This document shows positions 63,186 to 64,000 of a DNA stretch of 64,000 nucleotides, piece after piece. The DNA comes from Symbiodinium sp. CCMP2592 (lineage: Eukaryota > Sar > Dinophyceae > Suessiales > Symbiodiniaceae), in the NCBI GenBank assembly GCA_905221615.1, contig CAJNDT010000005.1, forward strand, positions 62,001-126,000, written 5' to 3'. How positions within the stretch are numbered: position 1 is the stretch's first letter; each line of letters starts with the position of its first letter. A program made the position numbers and the translations under genes. The notes beneath the pieces are model-generated. The model was not told the origin of the DNA and made no database searches. It saw only the letters and a program-made list of their open reading frames with translations.

Positions 63186-64000
63186 GCCGCCAAGACAAGG
63201 CAAGAAATTTGCAAACTGCGAACAAGCTGTGCAGCTAGCACGAGCACAAGTGGCTGCAACATGCAGTAACTACCAGGTGAGCCACTAGGTGGTTTCTGAT
63301 TTCCTGAGATACCCAGCAACACAGCCTATACAAGTACGTGTGTATATATATATATATATATGTATATGTGTACGTATATTTATAAAGCTTGTTTGGTGCA
63401 AGGGCAAGCTGTGCTACTCATCACAATGCACGAAAGTGCTTTTCAGGGTCTAAGGCTCGAGCATTTCAGGTCTCGTGGCCTCACATAATTATGCCGAGGA
63501 ATGGGTTTCGGGGTCAAGTCCAACCTAACCAACATCACGAAACGACCGGCGAATCTAGGATTTGGTGTTCAGTCGACGCATGCCTCTGTGTCAGGGTTCA
63601 ACCCGAAACGCTAAATCCTTGGAGCCCGTAGGTTTATGGTTTAGATCCCTAAGCCCTAAAGCCTAAACCCTGGAGATGTAGGGTCTGCAATCCTCGACGC
63701 AAGGTGTCCCTCGCCTTGCCTCTTGGCCGTTAGGTTTTCCGGGATTCCGATGGAGGCCCTCCCTCAAAAACCTAAGGCTTACCTCAACCACAAAGATCCA
63801 ACCACTGTGCTACCTATAGTCTCATTTGTAGTTCCTTTGTTTGGTTAACCAATTTTATGGTTAGGATCCTATCATATAGTTTTTGGCTAACCAAAAACAT
63901 AACTACAAGGGAGACTGTAGGTACCTGTCGAGGGTTCCTGAATATTAATTTCCTCATACGCGTGAAAATGAAAGGCTAAAGATAGACTCTAAAGGGTCCA
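63186..64000. other. Upstream region of MATH copy 2
   Basis: Bases 63186-63290 are similar to 4797-4890 upstream of copy 1 (shared agcacaagtggctgca), so the 5' flank was duplicated with the gene. Farther right are a TA/TG tract, CCCTAAA-like sequence near 63650 and a family E foldback. No TATA box is evident. Confidence 0.6.
63811..63924. mobile_element. Family E foldback
   Basis: tacctatagtctcatttgta to acaagggagactgtaggta. Confidence 0.88.

Noticed and set aside
1-64000. CRISPR arrays, tRNA or rRNA genes, bacterial-type operons
   Set aside because: No regular spacer-repeat array, no tRNA cloverleaf or rRNA sequence that I could recognise, and spliced genes throughout.

Overview
This looks like a dinoflagellate nuclear genome. 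Every coding segment I can support is on the minus strand, forming one unidirectional gene block. Exons are tiny, introns are long, and donors are mostly GC with some GA and GT. A long RCC1-type repeat protein with the recurrent VVTWG motif is present. TTTAGGG/CCCTAAA-like sequence is scattered throughout in both orientations. Known coding sequence is only a few percent of the window; the rest is intron or spacer full of short palindromic (foldback) elements and simple repeats. I could not run a search, so the genus is not assigned.

Layout in the direction of transcription (high to low coordinate). (1) 63185-60218: a five-exon gene for a secretory protein with a signal peptide, a coiled coil and a MATH domain (copy 2). 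(2) 59813-57300: one candidate exon whose 3' end is present in three copies, and a long unrecognised ORF. (3) 56141-52607: five short coding-looking exons, one with a membrane helix. (4) About 51826-49000: an RCC1-like repeat gene with candidate 5' exons. (5) 48441-9290: the main feature, a gene made of micro-exons. Four leader exons are followed by 13 repeats of a three-exon unit, A' (15 aa) - A (15 aa) - B (10 aa), giving about 40 residues with one perfect IQ calmodulin-binding motif. An intron splits the motif between Q and A in every unit. The 38 repeat exons total only 1470 nt in about 31 kb. (6) 6001-1960 and beyond the left edge: the first two coding exons of ribosomal protein eS6, with the paralogous MATH gene copy 1 (4796-3077) nested in the same orientation in eS6 intron 1.

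The introns carry at least fifteen families of 80-140 bp foldback elements, many with two or more copies here. One copy sits inside another element at a duplicated TA, so these are mobile MITE-like elements. Comparing the two MATH paralogs gives direct evidence of intron turnover. Copy 2 has a 95-nt intron made of telomere-like sequence bounded by a 27-nt duplication of exon sequence, and copy 1 has an intron made largely of a foldback element. The most noteworthy observations are the periodic micro-exon IQ gene and these intron-birth footprints. Exon edges are hand-derived from reading frame, AG acceptors and matching phases, without transcript data.
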